Below, piece by piece: positions 21,936 through 36,100 of a stretch of DNA of 64,000 nt. The first letter of the stretch is position 1. Each line of letters starts with the position of its first letter. The translations under genes and the position numbers were made by a program. Source of the DNA: Drosophila miranda (Eukaryota; Arthropoda; Insecta; Diptera; Drosophilidae); the NCBI RefSeq assembly GCF_003369915.1, contig NW_022881614.1, forward strand, positions 4,733,001 through 4,797,000. The letters are read 5' to 3'. The notes below the pieces were generated by a model that saw nothing but the letters and a program-made list of their open reading frames with translations, was not told the DNA's origin and did not search any database.

Positions 21936-24900
21936 AAAACAAGCCACCTGAGTGGTGTGGAAACTGGCACCGAAAAAGATACACAGCCCGAATAAAATTA
22001 AGTGGAAATTGTTCAAGGAAAATAGACGAAGATTGGTCAATAGGCGAACGCCATACAGAAATGGATTTTGCTCCCATATGCATCAGTTTTGGACACAAAA
22101 CTCCATGTGAAACCGATTACATAAACCCCCTCCCCTCCGCTGGTGAACGCCGGCTGGAATGATCCGGTTTGGACCTGACTTTGGACCATCCGCCAACATA
22201 ACAGCGGGAGTTGCAGCCCAGTTAATGAAAGTTCAAGTGAAATTTTCCGAAATCCGAAACCGGTTGAATGTCGGACCACTCTGCTGGTCAATTTTCATAT
22301 CTGCTTAATACCAATTATTATGTTCAAGGCCGAAGCCACTCTAAAACTATCTCGAAGGTACAGTTGAGCAAAAGGCCCACCTGGGCAACAGGTAGATGGA
22401 TCTTCCTTTTTATTGGGTTTTCCACCAGTTTTGATTTGGGATTACACAGCAGGTAGCCTGGCACCGCTTTGAACTGGTTTTACTTTTTTGTGGAAAAATT
22501 GAAACGCAAAGATCGATTACTTTCAGATCAGTTTTACGGCTCAATTAATCAATCACAGCCTTCAATTAGCGACTCCCCAAGCAGCTAATAATTTGCTAAA
22601 ATTCACCTAAACCCCATAATTGATGTTAGCACAAATCACTCACAGCAAAGGCTCTAAAAATGTTGTGAAAATTCAATGGGCTCTCAGAGGTGGAGCTGGG
22701 ACTGAACCCGAAACCGCAACCCGAGGCACTTTAAGTTGTTCGGGAACCGACCGTCGCGTGCAAGCTGAAAGGAAAAGTGTCTACCGCTGCTCTCCTCTCT
22801 CTATTTCCCTGTATTTGGGGCCCAGAAGATCGATCTCCCGCACTCACACAAAAAGCCCCCACCCTACCCTACCATATAACATATACCATATAATGATATG
22901 TGATCAGCATTGCACTTTCTTTTTCTTTCTTTGTGTCTTTCTCCTATCGTTTCTTTGCCGCTCGTTGCGCTCTTGAGAAAATTTTTTTATCCCATATTTT
23001 CTGAGATGCTTTTGCTTTTTTCTGCTGTCATCTGTGTGTCAATTGGTTGATTTATTAACCCGACAGGAAATACTCTGTCATAATTAACTAATTTCTCCAA
23101 GGAAAGTGAATCCAAGGCAATAAAAACGTGAAGTGGAAAGTGCAAGTTATGGAAACGTTTGCGTGTCTTTTTTTTGCTCAATTAACTCTAATAGAGCGAT
23201 GTATTAAGGCTAAGATTGGTTCTATTATGATATATTATGCTCATTAAAATGGGTGAAAGAGAAAAGGCTGATCACTCATGAGGAGATGCCTCTACCCTTA
23301 AGGCTAAGAACTGTCAAAGGCCGAGCAATCATTGACGCCTCAAATGGATTATTATTGTATCTGACAAATGTGATATCCGATATGATGGATGGCCAAGCCA
23401 GTTGAGCATGAATACCCCTCTCTTTCTTATCATTATAAACGATCCCCGAAACTACCATAAACTCTCAAAGCTCCAATCTTTACACACTCAATTTCCGCTC
23501 AATAGGTTTTTAAGCTGCATTTAATGACCAAAATCAGATTAAGATACTTATGTCTAAACACAGACCCAATAAATCCCAAATCAAAGGGGTTTCTTCGCCT
23601 AAATGTTTAATTAATGCAAGAGGCAACAAACAAATCAAAAAAAGAGTTGAATTCAGATTGAAAGCGCCCGAGGAAGAGTGTATCTGTGTGAGTGCTTTCT
23701 GTGTGTGTGTGTGTGCTTGTGACCCAGTTCCAGGCTGAACGCATACGTCTCAGGCCCCGTCTCAGTCCATTCCCCTCAAGAGGCGCAGAAAAGTAGAAAG
23801 TGAATTTTTGTCTCGGCTTCTGCCTGAAGGCAGAACCTGCCCTAGCACCCTGCCCACATTGTACCTACTATTACCCCCAAAAAAACTAAAGACACATATA
23901 TGTAAAGAGAGAGAGGGAGGGAGGGAGAGAAAAACAAACACAGTTAAGGCCCCCAATGTTAATTTGTTAGCCTCGAAGCCAACTAATTAAAATTCATTGC
24001 AAACATTTCTGTATGGCAACCAATTTCAGTTGTGAGACCTCTATTTACTGTTGCCAAAAAGAAACAAATCTGATTCGGCTTAAGTTGGGTTTGACAATAA
24101 CAATAATTATTATCCAAAAAATTGTTCAATCTCTCTGGCCACATGTCACGCCCACGTGCTAAGGTCATTGTCGATCGTCGGTCGTTGGATCGTTTCTTGT
24201 GTTCTACTTCAATGACTCGACTTGACCCAAATTTCGGCTAAGGCAAACAGCAATAATATTTGGAAAAAAGCACATTCCAGAAATACAGATATTTAAATAT
24301 TAATTAATATTAATTTTGCAATTTGTTGGCAAATATCGGCAACAATAACCGCAAGCCAAGCAGCCACGCACCAAAAGTGAAAGTTGTTGACTTGGCCAGA
24401 AAGAAAAACTGACCAAAAATGTTTGCATTCGGTTTCTGCTCGCCTCGCAGTACATTTTTTGCGCTACCTCGCTATTCCACTCCACTCCACTCCCCGACTC
24501 TTCGTCTTCTTTTTCTGAGTAAATATACATTATATAAATTGTTTAAGGCTGGCAAACATCTAAAGCTTCGGGGCCTGGACAAGACCGGCAGTTATGTAAT
24601 GCGCGAACAGCGATTAAGGTGATGATGAAAACGTACCAGTTGCAAAAAAAAACCCCCCAAGAACTGGTACCCAAAAAGAGAGGCCAAAGAGTGAGGGAAA
24701 ATCCGATGAAAACGCCAGCAGAAGAACAGATGAAATCCAGGCATAAACGAAGAGCGGAGTTCTCCTGGAGAATTGACCCCAAAAGATTTTCTGTCAAAAA
24801 GAAATCAATTTTAGCAAAGGAAGCATCAAAACCCATTAACAATAAAACCACAAACAATAAAACGTCAAATTGCCCGAACACCGAAAGTAAAAAAACAACA

Positions 24901-26259
24901 AGAAAACAAAAGACTGAAGCGACAAACTCATTTTTGGTCAAGCCAAAAACTTTCTCAAGCCAAAACGTAAAAGCTTTTGAAACGCATTCCAATCGCCTGT
25001 CCGTCCCCCGACTAAACATTCGCGCATTAACTTGAACATTAATAAAAGATATATAGAGATATAAAAAGACTTTTGTATATAGCCAAGAAATGGGGTTAGC
25101 CAAGAGCAAAAAGAATCCGCCATGAATCAAACCGTTTTGACCTACAAATTATGCAAAAATCTAAACCGAAAAGTATACGTATTTTTGGGATGGTCTCCGA
25201 TGGTCTGAACGATTCCCAAAAAGAGGGTATACTTTATTATTTATCAACAGCATCATTGAGCACGAGTCTGCCCAAGTTATCCAGATTTTCAGCAGCCTTA
25301 AGGTGGCCTTTCTTTGCCGTTGATTAAATCACATTGACACCATGAACTGAACCGTTATGTCACCCCACACCGATGTTGAATTTGGAGTCAGAGTTGGAGT
25401 TGAAGTTGAAGTTAGAGTCGCTGTAACCTTGAGGCAACGGTGCGACTCAATTTGGCAGGCGAGAGCGCGGCTTAAGCTCAATTCGAAGTGCTCGACTTAG
25501 CCATGTTGTAATCTTAGTGCTTGCATACCCACACAGATATCCATTGTACATACATATAATTGCAACAATTTTGGTAAAAGTGCAGCGTCAGTTGTCGTTG
25601 AACCCGAGAAACGGAGAAACAAGATACAAAATGGAAAGTAAACTGGGCTCCCGCTTTTCGTGTTTTGGCTGCTCGCAAATTGAATTTTTCGGCTGCAATC
25701 ACCAGACCGAATAATGTTCGGACACGAAAGATTTCAAGAGCAATTCGGCACGAGATGACACCTTCACCTGCCACCTGCACCAGCAGCCACAGGCGCCATT
25801 TTGTTGTGATGGGTTTCCCAGTGTACATACATATGTGCCAGTGTTGCTGTCATTCATTCATTGACTGAGCTAATGCCAAAAGCTAATGTTCTATTCATGT
25901 TCAGTACGATCCAGCAGAATATTCATTTATAATGCCTAGGCGCTCAAATTGGTGGGTTGACAATCAGTGTGCGGCATGACGAATGGCCCAAACGAATTGC
26001 GCAGCCATAGAATGTACGAAATATACGCAGAAATATTCATAAACACACCTGAGGCTTAGGGCGGATGAACAAGGAACTGTTTGACAAGGCAATTAGTAAA
26101 GGCAAAAAATTTCTAAATAATTATTCGTGACTGTTAAGGACTTTTCTTGTCTCCGCCAAACAGACGGAAACCGATATTTTGCAAAAGAAATCGTACCCCG
26201 TTTTGCAAGGCTTAAAAAGAGAAAGAAAATACGAAAAAAGAGAAGTAAAATATTAGATG
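21936..26259. other. Ptr intron 1, body
   Basis: Intronic, A/T-rich, no recognisable transposon. Open frames at 24,619-25,035 (+, Lys-rich) and 24,543-25,130 (-, hydrophobic) overlap on opposite strands of an A-rich tract and look compositional, not genic. GT repeats lie near 23,700 and GAGGGA repeats near 23,908. Confidence 0.55.
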
Positions 26260-26284
26260 CGCCCCCGGGTGGACTCGAACCACA

Positions 26285-26316
<32 letters not shown>

Positions 26317-26333
26317 AATTGCGCCACGGAGGC
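26260..26333 (-). tRNA. tRNA-Asn (GTT), with T-stem mismatch
   Basis: 74-nt cloverleaf on the minus strand. Acceptor GCCTCCG/CGGGGGC (one G-U pair), D-stem GCGC/GCGC, anticodon loop CTGTTAA with anticodon GTT, discriminator G. The first T-stem position is T, facing C, where the sister gene 26,518 has G, so the T-stem base is mismatched. A T6 tract lies downstream on the minus strand. It may be weakened. Lies in Ptr intron 1. Confidence 0.9.
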
Positions 26334-26517
26334 CATGCAGGCAGCGAAAAATCAGCACCAATTGTTGTTAAAACATCCGATTAACAAGCATCTCCAAATA
26401 AGTAAGTTATAATTCTTAAGAAGTCTGTAATTTATAAGTAGAAGGGTCCCCAGCAGAACAGCAGAGCGAGCGTGCGCTGAAGGTAGAAGTACGGCAACCG
26501 CCGGCAGAGCAACGACT

Positions 26518-26534
26518 GCCTCCGTGGCGCAATT

Positions 26535-26574
<40 letters not shown>

Positions 26575-26591
26575 GAGTCCACCCGGGGGCG
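26518..26591 (+). tRNA. tRNA-Asn (GTT)
   Basis: 74-nt gene with all four stems intact: acceptor GCCTCCG/CGGGGGC, D-stem GCGC, anticodon stem TTCGG/CCGAA with GTT, T-stem GGTGG/CCACC. A T5 Pol III terminator follows at about 26,601. Transcribed away from the other tRNA-Asn, 184 bases apart, both inside Ptr intron 1. Confidence 0.95.
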
Positions 26592-27125
26592 GACAAAAAC
26601 TTTTTGGCCAATATTTTTACATTTTTATTGATTTTTTGAGTAAAAAAACATTGATAAGTGTGTGCTAAATGTTATCGCTGCGTACTTGACTTCTATAATA
26701 TTGTCAATGAACGTTATTACGGGGTTTCCCTTTCCTCGTTATTGTTGCTCACTTTTTTTTTTTTGTGTGAAGAGAAGCAGAGTTGAACAAAGGCATTTGC
26801 CGAGATTCAACTGAGGAAGCCCAAAGGCAATGCGTGTCTAAGGTTTAAGTTGAAGGTGTCGATGAACAAAGCCAAATAGACACGGCAACGAACATACGAA
26901 TACAGATGCATCTAGATATATGTGTATATACCGAACAACACTCGTAATAGCTCCAATCTGTTGTCTTTTCACCTTCGCTGGACAAATCGCATTAGAGCTC
27001 GACAACAACTTGCACGCGATACTGAGACGGTGCCCTAATGTGATATTAGCTAATGGATCCCATTGTAGAAAATTGTTCAGAATTCAAGCTAACAATGTTT
27101 TTGGCTTCTCTCTTTCCCTTTCCAG
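26592..27125. other. Ptr intron 1, 3' end
   Basis: A/T-rich sequence ending in the pyrimidine tract CTCTCTTTCCCTTTCCAG, the acceptor for the first Ptr coding exon. Nothing else seen. Confidence 0.7.
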
Positions 27126-30100
27126 ATGGCTTGCGGCATATCCTGTGTCGATAAGACACTCAACAAATCGTTTTACCATCTGGGCCTTAAAATAGCCAAA
27201 CATCCTGGATATTTCATCATCATACCGGTCCTGTTGACTCTGCTCTGTATGACGGGGTAAGTACTAATACGATTTAGATCTTCTAGGATACCCTACTAAT
27301 GATATTTTGATGATATGTGTTATAGCTATCAACAACTGAAGTATCAAATCGATCCCGAATACCTATTCTCGCCAATTGCGGGGGAGGGCAAGACTGAACG
27401 TGCTGTTGTTGAGCAATATTTCAAAGTGAATTATACGCTTCGCTTCAATGTCGGACGCATTACGAGGCCCGGTAAGTGACATCAAATATACTCATACATA
27501 CGGATAAACATATATATAGTGACATATCTATAGTCCATGCTCCGCATACCCTTGTCTATGTCTATTACCCTGCACCCACAATACTATAAACAATACGACA
27601 CCCTCAGCTTCGAACCCTCATAAACAATCCCACGCTCGAAATGGACCACGCGCAGCCGATTGCAGGCAATGTAAACAAACACCCTAAACTGGAAGTTGAA
27701 CATAAAACAATAGATGCCGCCCTAGAATCCAGCCGCACTAGAATCCAGCCGCACCAGAATCACGCCCCTCTTCAGAGATCAATTACGAATCGATTCTCAA
27801 GAATCACACCATCCTAGCTGACCAATCAGAGGCCCTATTCTCAGCCACCCCCAAGTAATGCAACACCGATCATACGCAGCGGAAGCCTTTCATCAAAAGC
27901 CGCCTTTCCCACATATCGATCGAGTCACGTACTCCATCTCCGAAGCCGAAGTCGAAGCCAACGCCTCCGAATCCAAATCCGAATCCCAAACCGAGCATCA
28001 TAATATAAATAGTCTGCATCTAAGAAGCCAACTCAGTTCTGTTCAAGACAAACGTCAATCGCGACACCGTCGGAGAATTCAACCAAAGTTAATTCCGTTC
28101 AAGACTTCAGACCTCAGTCATCGTCGGGGAAATAACTAATCAATGTACGCTAAAGTTTAAGTGAAGAATAAAACCTTTTTTAAAACGTAAACTGAAGTGT
28201 CGCATATTTAATTGGCGCAGCCGGTAGGATCTCAGTTAAAAGTGAATCCCTTTTTTTAAGACGATCAATTGGCGTAGTGACAGTTACAGTGCGTAATAAC
28301 CTACAGTGATCAGAGGAAAAGTAACGCTAATACTAAAGAGATCCGCCAAAGAATCTACACACGAAACTCAATTAATATTAGAAAAAATAAATAAATAAAA
28401 AGAAATCAACATGCCGCTAACAGAAATACACCTGAACCAAGCCTTGAAGTCAATCAGGCAAATTCCACCATACGACGGATGCCAAGAACGCCTAAGCTCG
28501 TTCATAAGTAGGATCGAGTACATCTCCGAATTGTACTCAACAGAAGACATCCGGCAACAAAGCATCATGTACGGAGCCACTGAGGGTCAACTGTGCGGAC
28601 GAGCACAACTTTTATCACAAAAGCCTTCAACCCAATACCTGGACCGATCTAAAAGCAGCCCTAATCAGCAAACTCAACAACCACACTCCATACGAGACGC
28701 TGCTACAACAATTACACGACACCAAATTCAATGGGAATATTCGTAAGTTCGTAGAAGAACTAGAAATTAAGTCAAATGTTATAGTAAGTAAACTAAATCT
28801 GGAGACTAGCCCAGAAAATAAGATAATCTTTAAAAACGCTCTGGCAAATGCCACCAGACATACCATAGAAGATGCTCTACCCAATAAACTATTCATCATT
28901 TTAGCAAAAAAAGACATTTCTACTATGGCTAATCTAGAAAAATCAGCTCAAGAGTTAGGAATCTACGAAAATTTCGTAACTGATAACAAGAATCACGAAC
29001 ATTCAAGAAACGGAAATAACAATCGTAGGAATGTTGGAACTTATTACCCTCGCTATAGTAGTAACGATTATAACAATCAAAACCCAAGTACTTCCAGAAA
29101 TAATCTTGGATCGAATCGAAATAATTCAAGAAATAATGCCGTAAATAATAAAGGGTTATTTAACGAATTTAGAAATTCCTTAAACCAGGGCAGAGTCCAG
29201 AATCCCACAAACTATCAAATCAATCAGACACAGGCAGGTAGCAGTGCACCAAATCAGCCAGTCAAACGATCTAGGGAAAGCCAAAGCGGACAAATGAAAA
29301 TGGATGTAAATTTTCAGCAGAGTGCCTCGGAAGAAATCGGGGAAGACCATATATAGAAATAATCGTAAATCATATATATTTAAGAGGTATCGCGGACTCG
29401 GGATCGTCAATAAATATAATAAAAGAAAACTATACAGATTCCAAAGTCGATAGCGACAACCTCACCGTCCATACCATCAATGGACCCGTCCGTCTGACTC
29501 AGAGCATTACACGTAATGCAACCAAAAACTGTCCGACAAAACAAAAATTTTATATTCATAATTTTTCTGAAAATTATGACATACTCTTAGGCAGAGAATA
29601 TTTGATGGCCAGCAAAGCCGTCATCGATTACCGAAATGAAACGGTAACGTTAGGAGAAAGGTCATACCCAATCATCCAAAGTGGAGAAGCAATTGCCGTC
29701 GGCAAGACCGCACACAAAGGTGTTAAGCCATCTTCAAAGGAAGATATAACTACACCTAAGTGCCTTGACCCATCTCCTGAAGGAGAGCAATACTTCGCTT
29801 CCGCATTAGAGAATGAATTAAGGGAATGCAACCAGCTAAGGTTGGAACATTTAAATGACGAAGAAAAGGAGAAACTAAAGAAAGTTCTCTATGAATTTAA
29901 AGACGTGCAGTATAAAGAAGGTGACATTTTGACCTTCACTAGTACTATAAAGCACGAAATTAAAACCCATCGCGAAGATCCTGTATATCGTCGACCATAT
30001 AAATATGCTCAAATACACGATCAAGAAGTGACACAACAAATCAAAGATATGATTAGACAGGGAATCATTCGTAAGTCGAACTCTCCCTATTGTGCACCCA

Positions 30101-33100
30101 TCGCTATGATACCAAAGAAAATAGATGCTTCAGGAAAGCAGAAATATCGTATGGTAGTAGATTATAGAAGTCTAAACGAGGTGACAATAAAGGATAAATT
30201 TCCTACACCCAGAATGGACGAAATACTAGATAAACTAGGTAGGTGCCAATATTTCACAACAATCGATTTAGCTAAGGGATTCCATCAAATTCCTATGGAA
30301 CCTAGCTCAATCCCAAAAACAGCTTTCTCCACGAAGCATGGTCATTACGAGTTCACTCGTATGCCCTTTGGGCTAACCACTGCCCCCGCTACCTTCCAAA
30401 GATGTATGAACAATCTGCTAGAAGAGTTAATCTTCAAAGATTGCCTCGTATACTTAGACGACATCATTATATTTTCCACTTCATTGGAAGAACACCTGTT
30501 GTCACTAAGGAGAGTATTTGGAAAGTTGAGGGACGCCAACTTAAAGCTACAAATGGATAAGTGTGAATTCCTGAAGAAAGAAACGGAATTCCTAGGCCAT
30601 GTAGTAACAACTAACGGCATAGTTCCTAATCCAAAGAAAATATCTGCCATAATAAACTTCCCAATACCCAATACAACCACAAAAATAAAATCATTCATAG
30701 GTTTATGTGGATTCTATAGGAAATTCATTCCCAACTTCGCTAATATAGCAAAACCTATGACACTCAAATTAAAGAAACGAGCAGTCATAGACCCAACAGA
30801 GGAAAAATACGTCGAGGCCTTGGAAAAATTGAAAGTACTTATCACCTCAGACCCCATCCTCGCATTCCCAGATTTCAACAAAATGTTCACGGTAACAACC
30901 GATGCAAGTAACATTGCATTAGGAGCAGTGTTGTCGCAAGACCACAAACCAATCTGCTATGCAAGTAGAACCTTAAACGAACACGAAATCAATTATTCAG
31001 CAATAGAAAAGGAATTACTAGCTATAGTTTGGGCAACTAAGTATTTCAGATCATACCTGTTTGGTAGAACGTTTGAGATATTAAGTGATCACAAACCCTT
31101 GATTTGGTTGAATAACCTCAAGGAACCAAATATGAAGCTACAACGATGGAAGATCAAATTAAATGAATTTGACTTCAAAATAAAATATTTACCCGGAAAG
31201 GAGAACCATGTAGCCGATGCGCTATCAAGAGTAAAGATTAACGAAAACCTACTCGGGGAAACCATTAATAGTGATTGTGCAACGGTCCATAGCACGCAAG
31301 AAGATAATACAAATTATATTCCACTTACAGAGAGACCAATCAATTACTATAATAGGCAAATAGAACTGATTAAAGGTAATGAGGATAAGGTAGAAACATC
31401 CCACTATTTCCACAAGATACTGATAAAAATCGCATATACCGAAATGACAGAATCATTAGCAAAAGATATAATAAAGGAATATGTGTGTACCAAAAAGAGT
31501 GCACTATATTTCCATAACGAAGTAGACTTCCCACTGTTCCAAAGGGCATTCCTGGAGATAATCAGTCCAAATCACTTCACTAAACTGATTAAATCCAGTA
31601 CCAAACTCATAAATATTCCCAACTACTTCGAATTCAAAGAACAAATATTGAAGAATCATAAAGAGCTACTTCACCCAGGTATCGAAAAGACCACTAATTG
31701 GTTTAAAGGAAAATTCTACTACCCCGATTATCAAAAGTTAATCCAAAATATTATCAATGAATGTCCTACGTGAAACGTTGCTAAAACTGAGCATCGTAAC
31801 ACCAATCTAACCTTCGAAATCACCCCTGAAATACAAAATATCAGAGAAAAGTATGTCATGGATTTCTATTTGGTAGGCAATCAACAATTCCTATCATGCA
31901 TTGATGTATATTCTAAATTCGCTACCCTTGTAGAAGTTAAGAGTCGCGACTGGTTAGAAACCAAGAGAGCCATCATAAAAGTCTTTATTGAAATGGGCAA
32001 GCCACAGGGAATTAAAGCCGACAAAGATTCAGCCTTTATGTGCGCAGCATTGCAAGCATGGTTGAATGCGGAAAATGTGAAAATCGAAATCACCACCAGT
32101 AAAAACGGAGTTTCTGATGTAGAACGACTACATAAAACGATCAATGAAAAATTAAGAATCATTTCAAGTGAGGATAACATAGAAAACAAGCTCACAAAAT
32201 TCGAGTTAATTCTATACACTTATAACCATAAAACGGTTCATAATACTACAAAAAGATCCCCAGCTGATATCTTCCTGTACGCCGGACTACCAGATTATAA
32301 CACTCAACTGAATAAAGTTAGGAAGATCAATCATTTGAATAACGATAGAATCGACTTTGAAGTAGACACACGCTTCAAGAATGCCCCCCTAGTTAAAACA
32401 AAAACAACCAACCCGTTCAAAAGAACAGGGGAAATTAGGCAGGTAGACGAAAAGCACTTTGAAGAGAAAAATAGAGGGAGGAAAATCACCCACTATAAAA
32501 CGAAATTCAAAAGAAAGAAAAAATCTAATAAAAGTAAATACGATAATTGCAGAGTACCCGAAGAGAGTACTGGGAATCCGGAGCTACAACATGATTAAGA
32601 TTATAATCTTACTAATGTTCACCGTCCTACAGTCTTCCGGACAGAATATAGAGATAGATCCCATCAACTCAAGGAATGGATATCTCATATTCAAAACAAA
32701 TACCATTAACATACCCATTAATTATGAATACCATTATCTAACAATTAATATAACAAGAACAGATGAAACATATCAGAGTTTACTAGAACAGGCAACCCAA
32801 TTTAATAACGAAATCCAAGTTCAATATTTAGTCGAGAAATTGCAACGTGAATTCAACGGCATCAAAATAGCCAAAAGAAACAAAAGAGGCCTTATAAATG
32901 CAGTAGGCACAGTATATAAATATCTATTTGGAACATTAGATCAAGATGATAAAGTCGAAATAGAAGGGAAAATAAACAATCTGGCTAGCCACAGTGTTCA
33001 AGCTAACGAATTAAACTTAGTGTAGTGTATTGACACTCAGACTTAAGCACGCGTTGTCTTCAAGATTCTCTTTTATTCTATATCCCTTGGATGGTGTGAC

Positions 33101-36100
33101 CGTATATAGATATTAATATAATACCTAACACGCCTCTCCTTAGATGTTTAATATACATGTCATTTACAAATCTATTTTCTTATAACAATTTGATTTGTGT
33201 ACTTAATCTAATTAGCGTATATAAAGTTTATGTGATTTCGTATTTTTCTTTCTTCTTAATCTGTTTAGTATTTGTTTTAGTGTTTAATTTGTACATAATT
33301 TGATTTCATAATTCCTTTCTTTATATTATTTTATTGTTAAATACGCTTTACTACCTTCCCTCTTCACGTGGTCTCAACTCTCTCCTGGTGGGTGTTGGTT
33401 GAGAAACTATTTGTTCATTGTTGGTTTTGGAATTGTCATCTACTGAACAATTGCTTTCGACATCAGGTGTTTTCGCATTAGGCGATGTATGATTGTTAGT
33501 GCTTTGGTTTCTAATTTGATCCAGGTGACGTTTTATTTCTCTGTTATTGTTCGCCAAAATACAACAATACGAACGCGGGCCCAGTTGTTGTTTTACAGTT
33601 GCCTGAGTCCAGCTTGCTTTGTTAGGATTTTTGTAGTCCCTAACCATAACTTTTTGACCCTTTAAAAATTCTGTGCTTCGTCTACCTTTGTGATTTACAA
33701 CACACTCAGTCTGTTTTTTATTTATTATGCTTTCGACCGTAGATGGTTTTAACAACGAAAATCTTGTTTTTAGTTTGCAGCCAAAAAATAATTTAGCAGG
33801 AGATTCGCCCGTAGTACAATGAATCGTATTTCGGTAATCGATCAAAAATCTATTTAAAATTGTATTAAAATCTTGTCTTTCATTAGCCTTTATGTTTGCA
33901 TATAGTGATTTCTTAACAGTCTTTACAAAATTTTCTGCTTGACCATTATTCGCTGGATGTCCTGGAGCAGTAAAAATGTGATTAACACCATTGTTTTTCA
34001 TAAACGTTTTAAAATCATCAGAAGTAAACTGTCGTCCATTGTCACTAACTAACACGTCTGGTAAACCATATCGACAAAATACTTCTCTAAGCTTGTTGAT
34101 AGTAAACAATGAAGTTATTTCCTTCGTTTTGAATACTTCTGCCCATTTTGTATAAGAATCTATAATAACCAATAAATGAAAACCTTTAATTGGTCCTGCA
34201 AAGTCTATGTGTACTCGACTCCAAGCCTTTCCTGTGGATTTCCACGGTATTAACAGACTCTTTTCTGGACTTGATTGTAGTTCCTGACAAGGAATACAAT
34301 CTCGAATTAATTTCTCAATTTCAGAATCCATGCAAGGCCACCACACATAAGAACGTGCTTACATTTTGGTTTTTACTATTCCCAAATGCGATGCATGAAA
34401 TTCTGCTAAAATAGCTTGTCTCAGTTTGGTTGGAATTACTACTCTGTGTCCCCATAAGATACAATCATATTCCACTGTAAGTTCATTTGTTTTAGAGATG
34501 TAGGCAGAAAACTCGCTGCCTTTTAATCTTGTCTTCGAACCAGTGTTAATTGCCTCACAAACTTTTGATAATATTGGGTCACGTCGTGTTTCACGAGCTA
34601 TTTCTTTGAAGCTAATTTTGAACACCTTTTCGGACTGTATAAAATGTATGTAATTATAGTCTTCGTTTGGTACAGCCGTTTCCCATTGAGGCATTCTTGA
34701 GAGTCCATCTGCTATATTTAAGGTCCCTTTTATGTGTTCAACTGTATATTGAAAACCTGACAAAGTCAGTGCCCATCTTTGCATTCGTGCAGAGGCCATC
34801 AATGGAAGTCCTTTCAGGTCTCCAAATATGCTTAGTAATGGTTTGTGATCTGTTCGAAGGATGAACTTGTTTCCTAAAAGATACTGTCTTAATTTACTCA
34901 CACAGAACACTATAGCCAGTGCCTCTTTCTCGATTGTACTGTAATTATGCTCGCTTTTGGATAATGCTCTTGATACAAATGCTATTGGTTTGATATCTTC
35001 ATTGCATTTATGTGATAAAACACCTGAAACTGCATGACTGCTAGCATCAGTCGTTAATACTAACGGTTGATCTGGGTTGTAGTGAACTAAAACTTGTTCA
35101 GAAGTTACTTCTTTCTTTACCTCTTCATATGCACTCTGACATTCGCGTGTCCAATTAAATTTGGTATTTTTCTTTAATAATGCATATAAAGGACTCATTA
35201 TCTGAGCGAAATTATTGATAAACTTTGAATAATAATTTACCATGCCTATGAAAGCTCTAAGCTGTGATACGTTTTCCGGAGCCGGTGCAAACAATACACT
35301 CGCAACTCTATCATTGTTTTTGCTCAGTCCTATCCTGTCAATTGAAAATCCTAGGTAACAAATTTTGGATTTAAAGAACTCACATTTCTTGTCATTTAAT
35401 TTAAGTCCAACTGATTTCAGTTTTCTAAGTACAGCTTTTAGGTTTGAAATATGTTCTTGAAGATCTCGTCCTGTAACTGTTATGTCATCTTGATAAACCA
35501 CAACTCCTCGCATACCCTGAAACAACCCTTCCATTGTTTTTTGAAAAATAGCTGCTGCAGTTTTTATACCAAATGGTAAGCGTTTAACTTTCAATAGTCC
35601 AATATGTGTGCTCCAAGTACACAAATTTTGAGATTGCTCATCTAAATTTAGCTGATTGTAAGCATTTGACAGGTCAAGTTTTGAATACAGTGTACCCCCT
35701 TCAAGCGCTGCAAAAATGTCGTCTATTCGAGGTAGTGGATACTTTACGTCGACTAAAGACCGGTTTAATGTAACCTTATAGTCACCACAAATTCGTATGT
35801 CACCGTTTGGTTTTAAAATCGGTACCAAAGGTGTTGCCCATTCAGAACTAACAACTTGCTCTAAAATTCCATCATCTATGAATTTTCGTAACTGCACTTC
35901 AATCTTTTCTTTCCATGCTAATGGTACTGACCTAGGCTTGAAAAATATTGGTTTTGCATCTTCTTTTAATAGTAACGATATCGTATTCGTAGTATATGAA
36001 CCTAAACGAGGCTCAAAAACTTCAGCAAACTCCGATTTAATCTGTTCTGTAATTACAGAATTTGGTTCATTTACGTACACATTGTTCACCTGCATTAACT

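Noticed and set aside
24543-25130. 195-codon hydrophobic frame (-) and 138-codon Lys-rich frame (+) overlapping in Ptr intron 1
   Set aside because: They are complementary readings of one A-rich tract, with no domain, no splice context and no start context; compositional artefact.
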